Assembly (NCBI RefSeq): GCF_004145405.1
Contig: NZ_SELQ01000004.1
Location: forward strand, 248,001 to 312,000
DNA: 64,000 bases
Direction of reading: 5' to 3'
From: Salipiger sp. IMCC34102
GTDB taxonomy: Bacteria; Pseudomonadota; Alphaproteobacteria; Rhodobacterales; Rhodobacteraceae
Shown piece by piece: positions 33,351 to 42,380 of the stretch. Below the pieces are notes generated by a model. That model saw only the letters and a list, made by a program, of their open reading frames with translations. It had not been told where the DNA came from and ran no database searches. Position 1 is the first letter of the stretch. Every line of letters begins with the position of its first letter. A program made the position numbers and the translations under genes.

Positions 33351-34376
33351 ATGACGCGTATCAGCTTCCAGATCGCCGAGGATCCGCCCGCCCGGCTGGA
33401 CAAGGCGCTGGCGCGCGACGTGCCGGAGGCGGCGGGGCTGAGCCGGTCGCGGCTGGGGGCTTTGCTGAGCCAGGGCGCGGTGCGCATCGACGGGGTCGTG
33501 GTGCAGGATGCGCGTGCGCGAATCATGGCGGGCGCGCAGGTCGAGATCGAGGTGCCGCAGGCCGAGGAGAGCCATATCGGCGGCCAGGCCATCGCGCTTG
33601 ATATCGTGCACGAGGACGCCGACCTGATCGTGGTGAACAAGCCCGCGGGCATGGTGGTGCATCCCGCCCCGGGCAGTCCGGACGGCACGCTGGTCAACGC
33701 GCTCATCCATCATTGCGGCGCGGATCTGTCCGGCGTGGGCGGGATGAAACGCCCCGGCATCGTGCACCGGATCGACAAGGAGACGAGCGGTCTGCTGGTC
33801 GTGGCGAAGTCCGATGCGGCGCATCAAGGGCTGGCCGCGCAGTTCGCCGACCATTCGGTGGCGCGGCGGTATCTTGCGGTCTGCTTCGGGGTGCCCGATG
33901 CCGCCGATCCGCGGTTGCGGGGGGTAAAGGGGACAAGCTTCGAGCCGGGCAATATCCTGAAGGTGCAGACGTTCCTGGGCCGTCACCGGACCGATCGGCA
34001 AAAGCAGGCGGTGTCGTTCCGAGAAGGGCGGCATGCGGTCACGCGGGCGCGGATCCTGGAGTCACTGGGCCGTCCGGCCGCGGCCGCGCTGATCGAATGC
34101 TGGCTGGAGACGGGACGCACGCACCAGATCCGGGTGCACCTGGCGCATTGCGGGCACGGGCTGATCGGCGACCCGGTCTACGGTGGGCGGCAGAAGCTGT
34201 CGGCCAAGTCGGTGGGCGAGGACGGGGTCGCCGCGGCGCGGGCCTTTCCGCGGCAGGCGCTGCATGCGGCGACGCTGGGTTTCGTGCATCCGGTAACGGG
34301 GGCCGAGATGTCGTTCGAGGCGGATCTGCCCGGGGATATGCGCGATCTTGTCGAAGCGCTGCACACGCGCATCTGA
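33351..34376 (+). CDS. rluD: RluA/RluD-family rRNA pseudouridine synthase
   Basis: Isomerises uridines in 23S rRNA. The 341-residue product has an S4 RNA-binding domain (about residues 15-75: ARLDKALARDVPEAAGLSRSRLGALLSQGAVRIDG). The catalytic domain follows, with HRIDKETSGLLVVAKSD holding the catalytic Asp, then GRTHQIRVHLAHCGHGLIGDPVYGG. The S4 domain and length favour RluD over RluA or RluC, but the target site is inferred. ATG 33351 has AAAGG upstream. It lies 33 bp after tRNA-His. Confidence 0.9.
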   Translation: MTRISFQIAEDPPARLDKALARDVPEAAGLSRSRLGALLSQGAVRIDGVVVQDARARIMAGAQVEIEVPQAEESHIGGQAIALDIVHEDADLIVVNKPAGMVVHPAPGSPDGTLVNALIHHCGADLSGVGGMKRPGIVHRIDKETSGLLVVAKSDAAHQGLAAQFADHSVARRYLAVCFGVPDAADPRLRGVKGTSFEPGNILKVQTFLGRHRTDRQKQAVSFREGRHAVTRARILESLGRPAAAALIECWLETGRTHQIRVHLAHCGHGLIGDPVYGGRQKLSAKSVGEDGVAAARAFPRQALHAATLGFVHPVTGAEMSFEADLPGDMRDLVEALHTRI

Positions 34377-34448
34377 CGTGTGCGTCAACGCGAGGTGTGA
34401 AGCGGAACCGTGTCGTTTACGATTGGTTTACACCGTGATTGCAAGGTC

Positions 34449-34477
34449 GTTGAAACGATCGCACTGCATACCCATAT
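34449..34477 (+). promoter_or_regulatory. Possible sigma-32 (RpoH) promoter of rpoH
   Basis: GTTGAAA (34449-34455) and CCCATAT (34471-34477) are 15 nt apart, close to the heat-shock consensus CTTGAAA-N-CCCCATNT, and lie 41 bp before the rpoH start. This would be an autoregulatory promoter. Confidence 0.5.
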
Positions 34478-34517
34478 TCATGTTAAGGCCTGATACATTG
34501 GTCGGACAGGGGAAAAG

Positions 34518-35414
34518 ATGAGCGAATACAAAAACCTACCGGCGCCGAGCCCGGAACAGGGCCTGAACCGGTACATGCAGGAAATCCGCAAGTTCCCGAT
34601 GCTGGAACCGGAAGAGGAATACATGCTCGCCAAGCGGTGGGTCGAGAACGAGGACACCGAGGCCGCGCACAAGATGGTGACGAGCCACCTGCGGCTCGCG
34701 GCGAAGATCGCCATGGGCTATCGCGGCTACGGTTTGCCGCAGGCGGAGGTGATCTCGGAAGCGAACGTGGGCCTGATGCAGGCGGTCAAGAAGTTCGACC
34801 CCGAGAAGGGGTTCCGGCTTGCGACCTACGCGATGTGGTGGATCCGGGCGGCGATCCAGGAATACGTGCTGCGGTCCTGGTCGATGGTGAAGCTCGGCAC
34901 CACCAGCGCGCAGAAGAAGCTGTTCTTCAACCTGCGCAAGGCCAAGAGCCGGATCGGCGCGCTGGAGGACGGCGACCTGCGGCCCGAGAACGTGAAGCGG
35001 ATCGCGACCGATCTTGGCGTGACGGAGGCCGAGGTCGTCTCGATGAACCGGCGGATGTCGGGGGGCGATGCCTCGCTCAACGCCACGGTCGGGTCCGAAG
35101 GCGAAGGCACGATGCAGTGGCAGGACTGGCTGGCGGATGAAGACGCCGACCAGGCCGGCGATTACGAGGAACGCGACGAACTCGAGACGCGGCGCGAGAT
35201 GCTGGCGGAGGCGATGGACGTGCTCAACGAGCGCGAGCGGGACATCCTGATGCAGCGGCGCCTGAACGACGAGACGATCACGCTGGAGGATCTGTCGGGG
35301 CAATACGACGTCAGCCGCGAACGCATCCGCCAGATCGAGGTGCGCGCCTTCGAGAAGATCCAGGCGCGCATGCGCGAGCTGGCGGAAGAGCGCGGCTTGA
35401 TGGAAGACGCCTGA
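34518..35414 (+). CDS. rpoH: Heat-shock sigma factor RpoH (sigma-32)
   Basis: A 298-residue sigma factor. Region 2 reads LRLAAKIAMGYRGYGLPQAEVISEANVGLMQAVKKFDPEKGFRLATYAMWWIRAAIQEY. The RpoH box QKKLFFNLRKAKSRIG separates it from other sigma factors, and region 4.2 reads [23 protein letters not shown]. The usual start MSEYKNLPAPSPEQGLNRYMQEIRKFPML agrees with ATG 34518. Rhodobacterales often have two RpoH paralogues; this one resembles the main RpoHI type by its region 1, but that is a weak inference. Confidence 0.96.
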   Translation: MSEYKNLPAPSPEQGLNRYMQEIRKFPMLEPEEEYMLAKRWVENEDTEAAHKMVTSHLRLAAKIAMGYRGYGLPQAEVISEANVGLMQAVKKFDPEKGFRLATYAMWWIRAAIQEYVLRSWSMVKLGTTSAQKKLFFNLRKAKSRIGALEDGDLRPENVKRIATDLGVTEAEVVSMNRRMSGGDASLNATVGSEGEGTMQWQDWLADEDADQAGDYEERDELETRREMLAEAMDVLNERERDILMQRRLNDETITLEDLSGQYDVSRERIRQIEVRAFEKIQARMRELAEERGLMEDA

Positions 35415-35462
35415 CCGCAGGATGCGCACTGCCTTTGGCGCGCGTTCACCTTGCCGGATGAC

Positions 35463-35500
35463 GACGGTGCGGGGCGCAGGCTCCGCACCGTCTTGCGTTT
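35463..35500 (+). terminator. Rho-independent terminator after rpoH
   Basis: Perfect 10-bp stem GACGGTGCGG / CCGCACCGTC (35463-35472 with 35483-35492), 10-nt loop, then a broken T-tract (TTGCGTTT). Confidence 0.82.
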
Positions 35501-35545
35501 CAGGCGAGGCCCGTCATTGTGGCGCGACACAACGAGGAGAGCGAC

Positions 35546-36508
35546 ATGAAGTGGGGAATCCTGGGGGCTGCGAATTTCGCGCGTCAGCAGATGGCACCGG
35601 CGATCCACGCCGCGAAAGGTGCCGAGCTTGCGGCGCTGGCAACCTCGGATCCGGCCAAGGCAGAGGGGTTCCGGGCCTTTGCGCCGGGGCTGCGGGTCAT
35701 GGACGATTACGACGCGCTGCTGGCCGATCCCCAGATCGAGGCGGTCTACATTCCCCTGCCCAACCACCTGCACGTCGAATGGACCATCAAGGCGCTGGAA
35801 GCGGGCAAGCACGTGCTGTGCGAGAAGCCGATCGCGCTGCAGGCCAGCGAGATCGACCGGGTGATCGCGGCGCGCGACGCGGGCGGAAAGCTGGCGGCGG
35901 AGGCCTTTATGATCGTGCATCATCCGCAGTTCACCCGCGCGCGCGAACTGGTGCAGAATGGCGCGATCGGCACGTTGCGCCACGTGGACTGCGTCTTCAC
36001 CTACAACAACGCCGGGGCAACCGACAACATCCGCAACAAGCCCGAGACGGGGGGCGGCGGGTTGCCGGACATCGGGGTCTATGCCTTCGGGGCGGCGCGG
36101 TTCGTCACCGGTGAGGACTGTCAGCGCGTGACCCATGCGCGGATCGATTTCGAGAACGAGGTCGACGTCTTCGCGCAGGTCTCGGCCGAGTTCCCGGGGT
36201 TCACCTACGGCGCCGTGGTGTCGATGCGGATGCATCCGCGGCAGTACATCGCGTTCCACGGGGACGAAGGGCACCTGACCCTGACGGCCCCCTTCAACGC
36301 CAACGTCTACGACGTGGCCGCGCTGACGCTGGAACAGGCGGGCGGCGTGCGAACGCAGGAGCGTTGGCCCACGGTCAACCAGTACGTCGCGCAGGTCGAG
36401 GCCTTCGAGGCCGCCGCGGCGGGCGGCGATTATGCCTGCCCGTTGGAGTTCAGCCGCGGCACGCAGGAGATGATCGACATGACCTTCGCGGCGGCGCGGC
36501 AGAGTTGA
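35546..36508 (+). CDS. Gfo/Idh/MocA-family NAD(P)-dependent oxidoreductase
   Basis: A 320-residue protein with an N-terminal Rossmann fold (MKWGILGAANFARQQMAPAI), the family EKP motif in VLCEKPIALQASEIDR, and a C-terminal substrate domain with GGGGLPDIGVYAFGAARF. Members oxidise or reduce sugars, inositols or similar polyols; the substrate cannot be assigned. GAGGAG precedes ATG 35546. It is probably independent of rpoH because of the terminator between them, and is followed 66 bp later by another oxidoreductase on the same strand. Confidence 0.9.
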   Translation: MKWGILGAANFARQQMAPAIHAAKGAELAALATSDPAKAEGFRAFAPGLRVMDDYDALLADPQIEAVYIPLPNHLHVEWTIKALEAGKHVLCEKPIALQASEIDRVIAARDAGGKLAAEAFMIVHHPQFTRARELVQNGAIGTLRHVDCVFTYNNAGATDNIRNKPETGGGGLPDIGVYAFGAARFVTGEDCQRVTHARIDFENEVDVFAQVSAEFPGFTYGAVVSMRMHPRQYIAFHGDEGHLTLTAPFNANVYDVAALTLEQAGGVRTQERWPTVNQYVAQVEAFEAAAAGGDYACPLEFSRGTQEMIDMTFAAARQS

Positions 36509-36574
36509 TCGCCGCAGTGCGGAACCGGGCCGCGGGGCGCGGGTTGGGCCGCGACGAGGCAAGCGAGGACAGGC

Positions 36575-37258
36575 ATGAAACTGGCGGTATTCGGAGCGAA
36601 GGGCGCGGTTGGCCGCAAGCTGATCGACCAGGCCCTGGCCAAGGGGCACGAGATCGTGGCGCTGGAGCCCACTTGGGACGACGCCGAACCGCCCGCGGGC
36701 GTGACCCCGCAGACCTGTGACGTGCTGAAGGACGACATCGGGCCGCACCTCGAAGGGTGCGATGCGGTGCTGTCCTGCCTGGGCGTCGGCAACGCGGTGG
36801 GGACCTTGCTGGATCCGCCGCCGCTTTACACCCGCGGCACCTCGAACATCCTGGCGGGCATGCACAAGGCGGGCGTGTCGCGCGTGGTCGTGATCTCGGC
36901 CACCTTCGTCGCGGCGCGCGACCGGGGGCCGCTGCACTTCCGGGTGCCCGCGATGGCGGCCCTGCACAACGTGATCGAGCAGATGGCCGAGATGGAGGCG
37001 CTTCTGCGCGCCTCGGACACCGAATGGACGGCCGTCCGGCCCGGCTGGATGATGGACGGCCCGCCCACGGACGATTACGTCGTGACCCCCGACGTGATCC
37101 CGCAGGACCTGATACGCGCCCGGATGGCCGACGTGGCCCAGTTGATGCTGGCCTGCGTGGAGGAGGGGATCTGGATCCGCCAGACCCCCGCCCTGGCCCG
37201 GGCGGAGGATCCGGATACGACCTCGATCGAGGCGGTGGCGAAGGAGTTCCTGGGCTAG
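36575..37258 (+). CDS. NAD(P)-binding atypical SDR (NmrA/BVR-like)
   Basis: A 227-residue Rossmann protein with GAKGAVGRKLIDQALAKGHE and the later GCDAVLSCLGVGNA and WTAVRPGWMMDGPPT segments, typical of atypical SDRs that act as flavin or quinone reductases or NAD(P) sensors. No active-site Tyr-x3-Lys is obvious. Its TAG stop shares the palindrome CTAG with the stop of the convergent small membrane protein. Confidence 0.85.
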   Translation: MKLAVFGAKGAVGRKLIDQALAKGHEIVALEPTWDDAEPPAGVTPQTCDVLKDDIGPHLEGCDAVLSCLGVGNAVGTLLDPPPLYTRGTSNILAGMHKAGVSRVVVISATFVAARDRGPLHFRVPAMAALHNVIEQMAEMEALLRASDTEWTAVRPGWMMDGPPTDDYVVTPDVIPQDLIRARMADVAQLMLACVEEGIWIRQTPALARAEDPDTTSIEAVAKEFLG

Positions 37259-37506
37259 GTGCCCAAGGCCCAGCGCAGCAAGCCGTAGACGTAGAGCGCG
37301 CTGAAGAGGATGTTGATCCATTTCAGCTGCCGTTCCGTATGGAGCCAGCCGCAGTAGATCCAGATCAGGCAGAAGGGCAGGCCGAGGATCATGGGCCAGG
37401 GCTGCCAGTCCTGAACGATGGCGATGGTGGAGGCCAGCCCGAGCGCAAGCGCCAGCCACTTCAATTCCTGCTCGAACGCCGCAAGGGCGAGAAGCGGACG
37501 AGTCAT
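37255..37506 (-). CDS. Small membrane protein, DUF6552-like
   Basis: An 83-residue protein with about three membrane helices (FEQELKWLALALGLASTIAIVQDW, WPMILGLPFCLIWIYCGWL, WINILFSALYVYGLLRWAL). It resembles short Rhodobacterales membrane proteins of the DUF6552 kind; function unknown. CGGAG lies upstream of ATG 37506. The stop overlaps the convergent gene at CTAG. Confidence 0.7.
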   Translation of the reverse strand: MTRPLLALAAFEQELKWLALALGLASTIAIVQDWQPWPMILGLPFCLIWIYCGWLHTERQLKWINILFSALYVYGLLRWALGT

Positions 37507-37774
37507 GTCGTCTCCGATGATGTGTGAAACCGGGCGTTGACCCGCCGCGGTCCCGTCCATTTACCCGCACCGCGAAACCGCGGCAAGATGTCTCATGCGG
37601 GTGGAGGGCGTGTCGAGCGCCCTGCGCCAGCGGTTCGACCGAAGGATTTCCGGATTACCGAGTGACGCCATGCCAAGCCCGCGGGATGCTGGTGGCAGGC
37701 GTTTGCGGCTCAGGCCGGACGTTCGTCGCGCGCCGAAGTGAGGTCGGGTGAGCGGGACGAAGCTGATATTCCGT

Positions 37775-38731
37775 CTAATTTACCAGATGTCTGCCCCCAG
37801 GCGCATCGTGTGCTAGGTGACTATCCGAAATTTCCACAGTTACGTGCTCGACATGCGAAAGCTCTTGGAAGCGATCTTTCACTGCGCGGCGGACAACCTG
37901 AGCATCCGCGCCCGCTTCAAGATCGATCTCTACCGTTGCCATCGGCCGTTCCTGCGTGATCGACCAAGCATGGATGTGGTGGGCGCGCAGGACGCCGGGT
38001 ACGTTCTGCTCGAGGTCGGAGGCGATCGCGCGCGCGTCAAACCCGCGAGGCGCTCCCTCCAGCAGAATATGCCCGCTTTCCCGCACGACTGCCCACGCCG
38101 ACCGCAATATCAGAACGACGACAAGAACCGATAGAATGGGATCGATGGGCGTCCATCCCGTCCACAGGATCACCAGGGACGCAACGATGGCTGCGACCGA
38201 CCCCAACAGGTCTCCCAACACATGAAGCGCGGCCGCGCGAACATTCAGGTTATCCCCTTCGGCGCGCGACAAGACCCAGAAAGCCAGGATGTTGACCACG
38301 AGGCCACCGACGGCGACCCAAAGCATAAGTCCGCCCAGAACTTCGGAAGGGTCTCGCAGTCTGTGCACCGCCTCAAAGAGGATCCAGATCGCGATGGCAA
38401 ACAGGCTTAGACCATTGACGAACGCAGCAAGAACCGAGAGGCGGTCAAAGCCGTAGGTGCGCTTCCAATCTGCCGGTCGCCGGGCAAGGCGGAATGCAAG
38501 CCACGCAAGGATAAGCGATGCGAAGTCAGTCAACATGTGCCCGGCATCTGCCAGAAGTGCCAGGCTTCCAGAAATCAAACCGCCGACGACCTCTGCGCCC
38601 ATGAATCCGCCGGTCAGGATCGCCGTAATGGCAATCGCTCGCTCTCTGGACCGGCGTTCCTCTTTAGGAGCATCGTGTGACAAAGTTGGTCCATGAGAAT
38701 GACCGTCGTGGGAATTGTGGCCCGCGCCCAT
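37775..38731 (-). CDS. Cation diffusion facilitator (CzcD/ZitB-like metal exporter)
   Basis: An inner-membrane Zn/Co/Cd:proton antiporter. The 318-residue product starts with a His-rich metal-binding stretch (GAGHNSHDGHSHG) and has six helices with the HxxxD zinc sites in LALLADAGHMLTDFASL and AALHVLGDLLGS. The cytoplasmic domain carries VLRAHHIHAWSITQERPMATVEIDL. AGGAGG 7 nt upstream selects the ATG at 38731 over one at 38737. Codon use is less GC3-biased than in neighbours, and flanking spacers (37507-37774, 38732-38953) are also less GC-rich, suggesting acquisition. Confidence 0.93.
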   Translation of the reverse strand: MGAGHNSHDGHSHGPTLSHDAPKEERRSRERAIAITAILTGGFMGAEVVGGLISGSLALLADAGHMLTDFASLILAWLAFRLARRPADWKRTYGFDRLSVLAAFVNGLSLFAIAIWILFEAVHRLRDPSEVLGGLMLWVAVGGLVVNILAFWVLSRAEGDNLNVRAAALHVLGDLLGSVAAIVASLVILWTGWTPIDPILSVLVVVLILRSAWAVVRESGHILLEGAPRGFDARAIASDLEQNVPGVLRAHHIHAWSITQERPMATVEIDLEAGADAQVVRRAVKDRFQELSHVEHVTVEISDSHLAHDAPGGRHLVN

Positions 38732-38953
38732 ATCCATACCTCCTGGGTTGGATTGTGAGGATGGTGCCATTCATTGAACAAACAACCGCGTTTCCGAAAA
38801 TTGCAGACATTCGTGCGTGGTGCAGCATCCCGCAAATTGGGCTCATCCCCGCCGTTCGCTGCGCCGTGCTCCAAGGTCCGCATCCTGGTGCTGCGCGCGA
38901 TGCGAGGCGGCGGGCGGGGCGGAGGAGCGGTTTTTCGACCGTTACCTGACCGG

Positions 38954-39433
38954 TCAGGCGGGGGGTAGGTCCAGGCGGAGGATGTGCTGTGGGCCGTGAT
39001 CGCCGCCGAGGTAATGTGCCTGCGTGTCTGTGAAACCGCCGTTGAGGTAGCTTTTGCGGGCGCCGGGATTGCGCAGGTTGACGGTCAGGAGCAGGATCCG
39101 CGCCTGCGGGTAGTGCTGCGCCATGAAGGCGGGCAGGGCGCGGATGGTGGCCGAGCCGATGCCGCGCCCCTGGTGCTGCTGGCCCAGGATCACGCTGCGC
39201 AACCCGTGGGTGCCGGGGGCGGTGAAGCGATGCTCCCGCGAGAAGTCGGTGTCGATGCGGAACATGCCCACGGGCACCCCGTCCGACCAGATCACGTGCA
39301 GATCGATGCCGGGCGGGTTGCCGTCCAGGAACTCCTCGGGCTGGCCGCTGAAGGGAACCTGGGCGTCGGCCACGCGCAGGGCGGCAAGCGCCGCGCGCTG
39401 CGCGGGCGCGAAGGGCGCGAGGGTGACGCTCAT
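38954..39433 (-). CDS. GNAT-family N-acetyltransferase
   Basis: A 159-residue GNAT domain with the acetyl-CoA pyrophosphate loop QHQGRGIGSATIRAL and the later VNLRNPGARKSYLNGGF motif. The substrate is unknown. ATG 39433 overlaps the pepF stop (ATGA), so it is translated with the oligoendopeptidase; coupling of a peptidase with an acetyltransferase hints at peptide or amino-acid modification, but this is speculative. Confidence 0.87.
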   Translation of the reverse strand: MSVTLAPFAPAQRAALAALRVADAQVPFSGQPEEFLDGNPPGIDLHVIWSDGVPVGMFRIDTDFSREHRFTAPGTHGLRSVILGQQHQGRGIGSATIRALPAFMAQHYPQARILLLTVNLRNPGARKSYLNGGFTDTQAHYLGGDHGPQHILRLDLPPA

Positions 39434-41244
39434 GCCTCTTCGAGCGCCTCGAGTTCGTCGATGAAGCCTTCGATCATCGACAGACCCTTGTCCCAGAACG
39501 ACGGGTCGGAGGCGTCGAGGCCGAAGGGTTCCAGCAGGTCCTTGTGGTGCTTGGAGCCGCCCGCCTTGAGCATGTCGAAATACTTCGACTGGAAGTCGGG
39601 ATCGCCTTCCTCGTAGACCGCGTAGAGCGCGTTCACCAGCCCGTCGCCGAAGGCGTAGGCGTAGACGTAGAACGGCGAGTGAACGAAGTGGGGGATGTAG
39701 GACCAGAAGGTCTCGTATCCGTCGTGGAAGTCGAAGACGGGGCCCAGGGATTCGGCCTGCACCGACATCCACAATTCGTTGATGTCGTCGGGGGTCAGCT
39801 CGCCGTGGGCGCGGGCTTCGTGCAGCTTGCACTCGAAGTCGTAGAAGGCGATCTGGCGCACGACCGTGTTGATCATGTCCTCGACCTTGCCGGCGAGGAG
39901 GATCTTGCGCTGTTCGGGCGTTTCCGCCGCGTCGAGCAGCTTGCGGAAGGTCAGCATCTCTCCGAAGACGGACGCGGTTTCGGCCAGCGTGAGCGGGGTG
40001 GAGGCCAGCAGTTCGCCCTGGCCCGCCGCGAGGCGCTGGTGGACGCCGTGGCCAAGTTCGTGGGCCAGCGTCATCACGTCGCGCGGTTTGCCGAGGTAGT
40101 TCAGCATCACGTAAGGGTGGGCGGAGGTGACGGTGGGGTGGGCGAAGGCGCCGGGGGCCTTGCCGGGCTTGACGCCAGCGTCGATCCAGCCGTCGGTGAA
40201 GAAGGGCCTGGCGAGCTCGGCCATCTGCGGATCGAAGCCCGCGTAGGCGTCGAGCACGGTGTCGCGCGCCTCCTCCCAGCCGACGAGGCGGTCGTCCTCG
40301 CGCGGGAGCGGCGCGTTGCGGTCCCAGGTCTGCATCCGGTCGAGGCCCAGCCACTTGGCCTTGAGTGCGTAGTAGCGGTGCGAGAGGCGCGGGTAGGCGG
40401 CGACGACGGCGTTGCGCAGCGCCTCGACCACTTCGGGTTCGACGTGGTTGGCGAGGTGGCGCGCGGTCTGCGGGGTGGGCATCTTGCGCCAGCGGTCCTC
40501 GATCTCCTTCTCCTTGGCCAGCGTGTTGTGGACGCGGGCGAAGAGCTTGACGTTCTCGGCGAAGACGCGCGAGAGGGCCATGGAGGCGGCCTCGCGCTTG
40601 GCGCGGTCGGTGTCGGTGAGCAGGTTGAGGGTGGATTCGAGGCCCATGATCTCTCCGTCCACGTCGAATTCGAGCGCGGCCATGGTTTCGTCGAAGAGGC
40701 GGTTCCAGGCGGCGGCGCCCACGGTGGACTGGTCGTGGAGAAACTTCTCCAGCTCGTCGGAGAGCTGGTGCGGCTTCATCGCGCGCATGCGGTCGAAGAC
40801 GGGCTTGTAGCGGCGCAGTTCCTCGTTCTGGGCCAGCAGGAACTCCAGGTGGTCGTCCGGCAGGCGGTTGAATTCCAGCGTGTAGAACACCAGCGGCGTG
40901 GTGAAGGCGGTCAGCCGGTCCTGCATGTCGGCCATGAACTTGGCCCGGTCGTTGTCGGTGGTGATCTGGTAGTGGCGCAGCCCTGCGTAGGACATGATGC
41001 GGCCCGCGACCTCCGAGATCTTCTCGTCGCGCTTGACGGCTTCCAGCAGCTCGGCCGCGTCGAGGTTGGCCAGCTCGCCCTCGTAGTCGGCGGCGAAGCG
41101 GGCGCAGGCTTCTTCCAGCCAGTCGAGGTCGCGCTTGATCTCGGCGCTGTCGGGGGCGGGGTAGAGGTCGGTGAGGTCCCATTCGGGCAGGTCGCCGAAG
41201 GGCTGTCCGCCGGTGTCGGTCGCGGCGTCGAAGGTGCGGGTCAT
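39430..41244 (-). CDS. pepF: M3-family oligoendopeptidase F
   Basis: A cytoplasmic zinc metallopeptidase acting on short peptides. The 604-residue product has the zinc motif HELGH (His395-Glu396-His399) in LAHELGHGVHQRLA, and the third ligand region in LTLAETASVFGEML. ATG 41244 has AGGA about 6 nt upstream; a TTG 15 nt earlier is less likely. It is 52 bp downstream of the endonuclease/phosphatase-family gene and coupled to the GNAT gene. Confidence 0.95.
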   Translation of the reverse strand: MTRTFDAATDTGGQPFGDLPEWDLTDLYPAPDSAEIKRDLDWLEEACARFAADYEGELANLDAAELLEAVKRDEKISEVAGRIMSYAGLRHYQITTDNDRAKFMADMQDRLTAFTTPLVFYTLEFNRLPDDHLEFLLAQNEELRRYKPVFDRMRAMKPHQLSDELEKFLHDQSTVGAAAWNRLFDETMAALEFDVDGEIMGLESTLNLLTDTDRAKREAASMALSRVFAENVKLFARVHNTLAKEKEIEDRWRKMPTPQTARHLANHVEPEVVEALRNAVVAAYPRLSHRYYALKAKWLGLDRMQTWDRNAPLPREDDRLVGWEEARDTVLDAYAGFDPQMAELARPFFTDGWIDAGVKPGKAPGAFAHPTVTSAHPYVMLNYLGKPRDVMTLAHELGHGVHQRLAAGQGELLASTPLTLAETASVFGEMLTFRKLLDAAETPEQRKILLAGKVEDMINTVVRQIAFYDFECKLHEARAHGELTPDDINELWMSVQAESLGPVFDFHDGYETFWSYIPHFVHSPFYVYAYAFGDGLVNALYAVYEEGDPDFQSKYFDMLKAGGSKHHKDLLEPFGLDASDPSFWDKGLSMIEGFIDELEALEEA

Positions 41245-41296
41245 GGGATGTCCTGTCAATTGCTCGGGGATGAGATAAGGCGGGGGCGGCTGGGCC

Positions 41297-42376
41297 TCAA
41301 CCCTCGGCCTGTTGCAGGGCGCGGGCGGCCTCCAGCGTGTCTTCGGCGCGTTCGAGGTCGCCGTCGCGCAGGGGGATCGTCCGGGCCGCGATGTCTGGCG
41401 AGAGGCACAGGTCGACCCGCACCGGCTGATGGTCGCTGCCGACGGAAGGAAGGATCTGCATGTCCAGCAAGCCCGGCCCCGCCTGCCAGAGCACCTGGTC
41501 CAGTGGCCAGCGCATCACGTCGCTGCCCGCCTTGTAGCTGTTCATCGGCCCGCGTCCGACGCGAGGGTCCAGCAGGCCGCCGATCCGCATGGCCTGCCGG
41601 GCGGTGTCGTTCCAGGGTGTCGCGTTGAAGTCGCCGGCCACGAGCGTGACCGCATCGCTTTCGCGCGCCCGCAAGGCGGCGTCCAGCACGGTGGCATCGC
41701 GCATGGTCGAGGGCTGGCCGCCGTTCGTCTGGAGCGGGGGACGCGGGTGCACGCCCAGAAGGTGCAGGGGGCGGGAGGGATGGGCGATCCGGCCGTCGAA
41801 CATCGGGGTCTCGGCGTTCATGGGATAGTCGAACCGGGCGTCGTCGAAGGGGAACTGCGAGTAGACCTGCATCCCGTAATACTCCGGCGCGCGTTCGACC
41901 ACCTGCGTGCTGTGGGCGAAGTCCCCCTGCAGGTCCGCCAGGGCCTCGTCCCACCAGGCGGAGGTTTCCATCACGATGAAGATATCGGGGGCGTGGGTGC
42001 GCGCCATCTCGATGACCGCCGCGTCTTGGCGGTTGGTTTGCTGGACGTTGGTGACGAGGATGCGCAACTCGTCCCCAGGCTCGCAGCGCAGGACGTTCGA
42101 TGCCATTTCGGTGGCGAGCGGCTGGTAGGGCCAGAGCACGCGCGCCTGCTGTCCCAGTGCCGCCAGACCCGCCAAGGTGATCAGCGTGCCGAGGCCCGGA
42201 CGGCGGCGGAGCGCCACGTAGAGGATCAGCGTCACCACCAGACCGGCCGCGATCTGCAGGCGGGGGAAATCGAGGAAGCGCACAAGCCAGATGTCGACCC
42301 GCAGCTCGGACAGGGCGGTGGCGGCGGCGAGCAAGAGGGTCACGGTCCCGAAGAGCCGGATCAGGGCGTTGCGCAT
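41297..42376 (-). CDS. Membrane-anchored endonuclease/exonuclease/phosphatase-family protein
   Basis: A 359-residue protein with two or three N-terminal membrane helices (residues about 5-90) and a C-terminal EEP domain with LVTNVQQTNRQDAAV, LVAGDFNATPWND and SVGSDHQPVRVDL (catalytic Asp/Asn/His set). It resembles VanJ/YafD-like membrane-tethered phosphoesterases more than true nucleases. It starts 4 nt after the DNA ligase stop, so they are co-transcribed, although membrane anchoring makes a direct repair role doubtful. Confidence 0.85.
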   Translation of the reverse strand: MRNALIRLFGTVTLLLAAATALSELRVDIWLVRFLDFPRLQIAAGLVVTLILYVALRRRPGLGTLITLAGLAALGQQARVLWPYQPLATEMASNVLRCEPGDELRILVTNVQQTNRQDAAVIEMARTHAPDIFIVMETSAWWDEALADLQGDFAHSTQVVERAPEYYGMQVYSQFPFDDARFDYPMNAETPMFDGRIAHPSRPLHLLGVHPRPPLQTNGGQPSTMRDATVLDAALRARESDAVTLVAGDFNATPWNDTARQAMRIGGLLDPRVGRGPMNSYKAGSDVMRWPLDQVLWQAGPGLLDMQILPSVGSDHQPVRVDLCLSPDIAARTIPLRDGDLERAEDTLEAARALQQAEG

Positions 42377-42380
42377 GACA

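Noticed and set aside
38774-38968. Small frames upstream of the CDF gene
   Set aside because: Mutually overlapping, cysteine/arginine-rich translations without ribosome sites; treated as non-coding flank.
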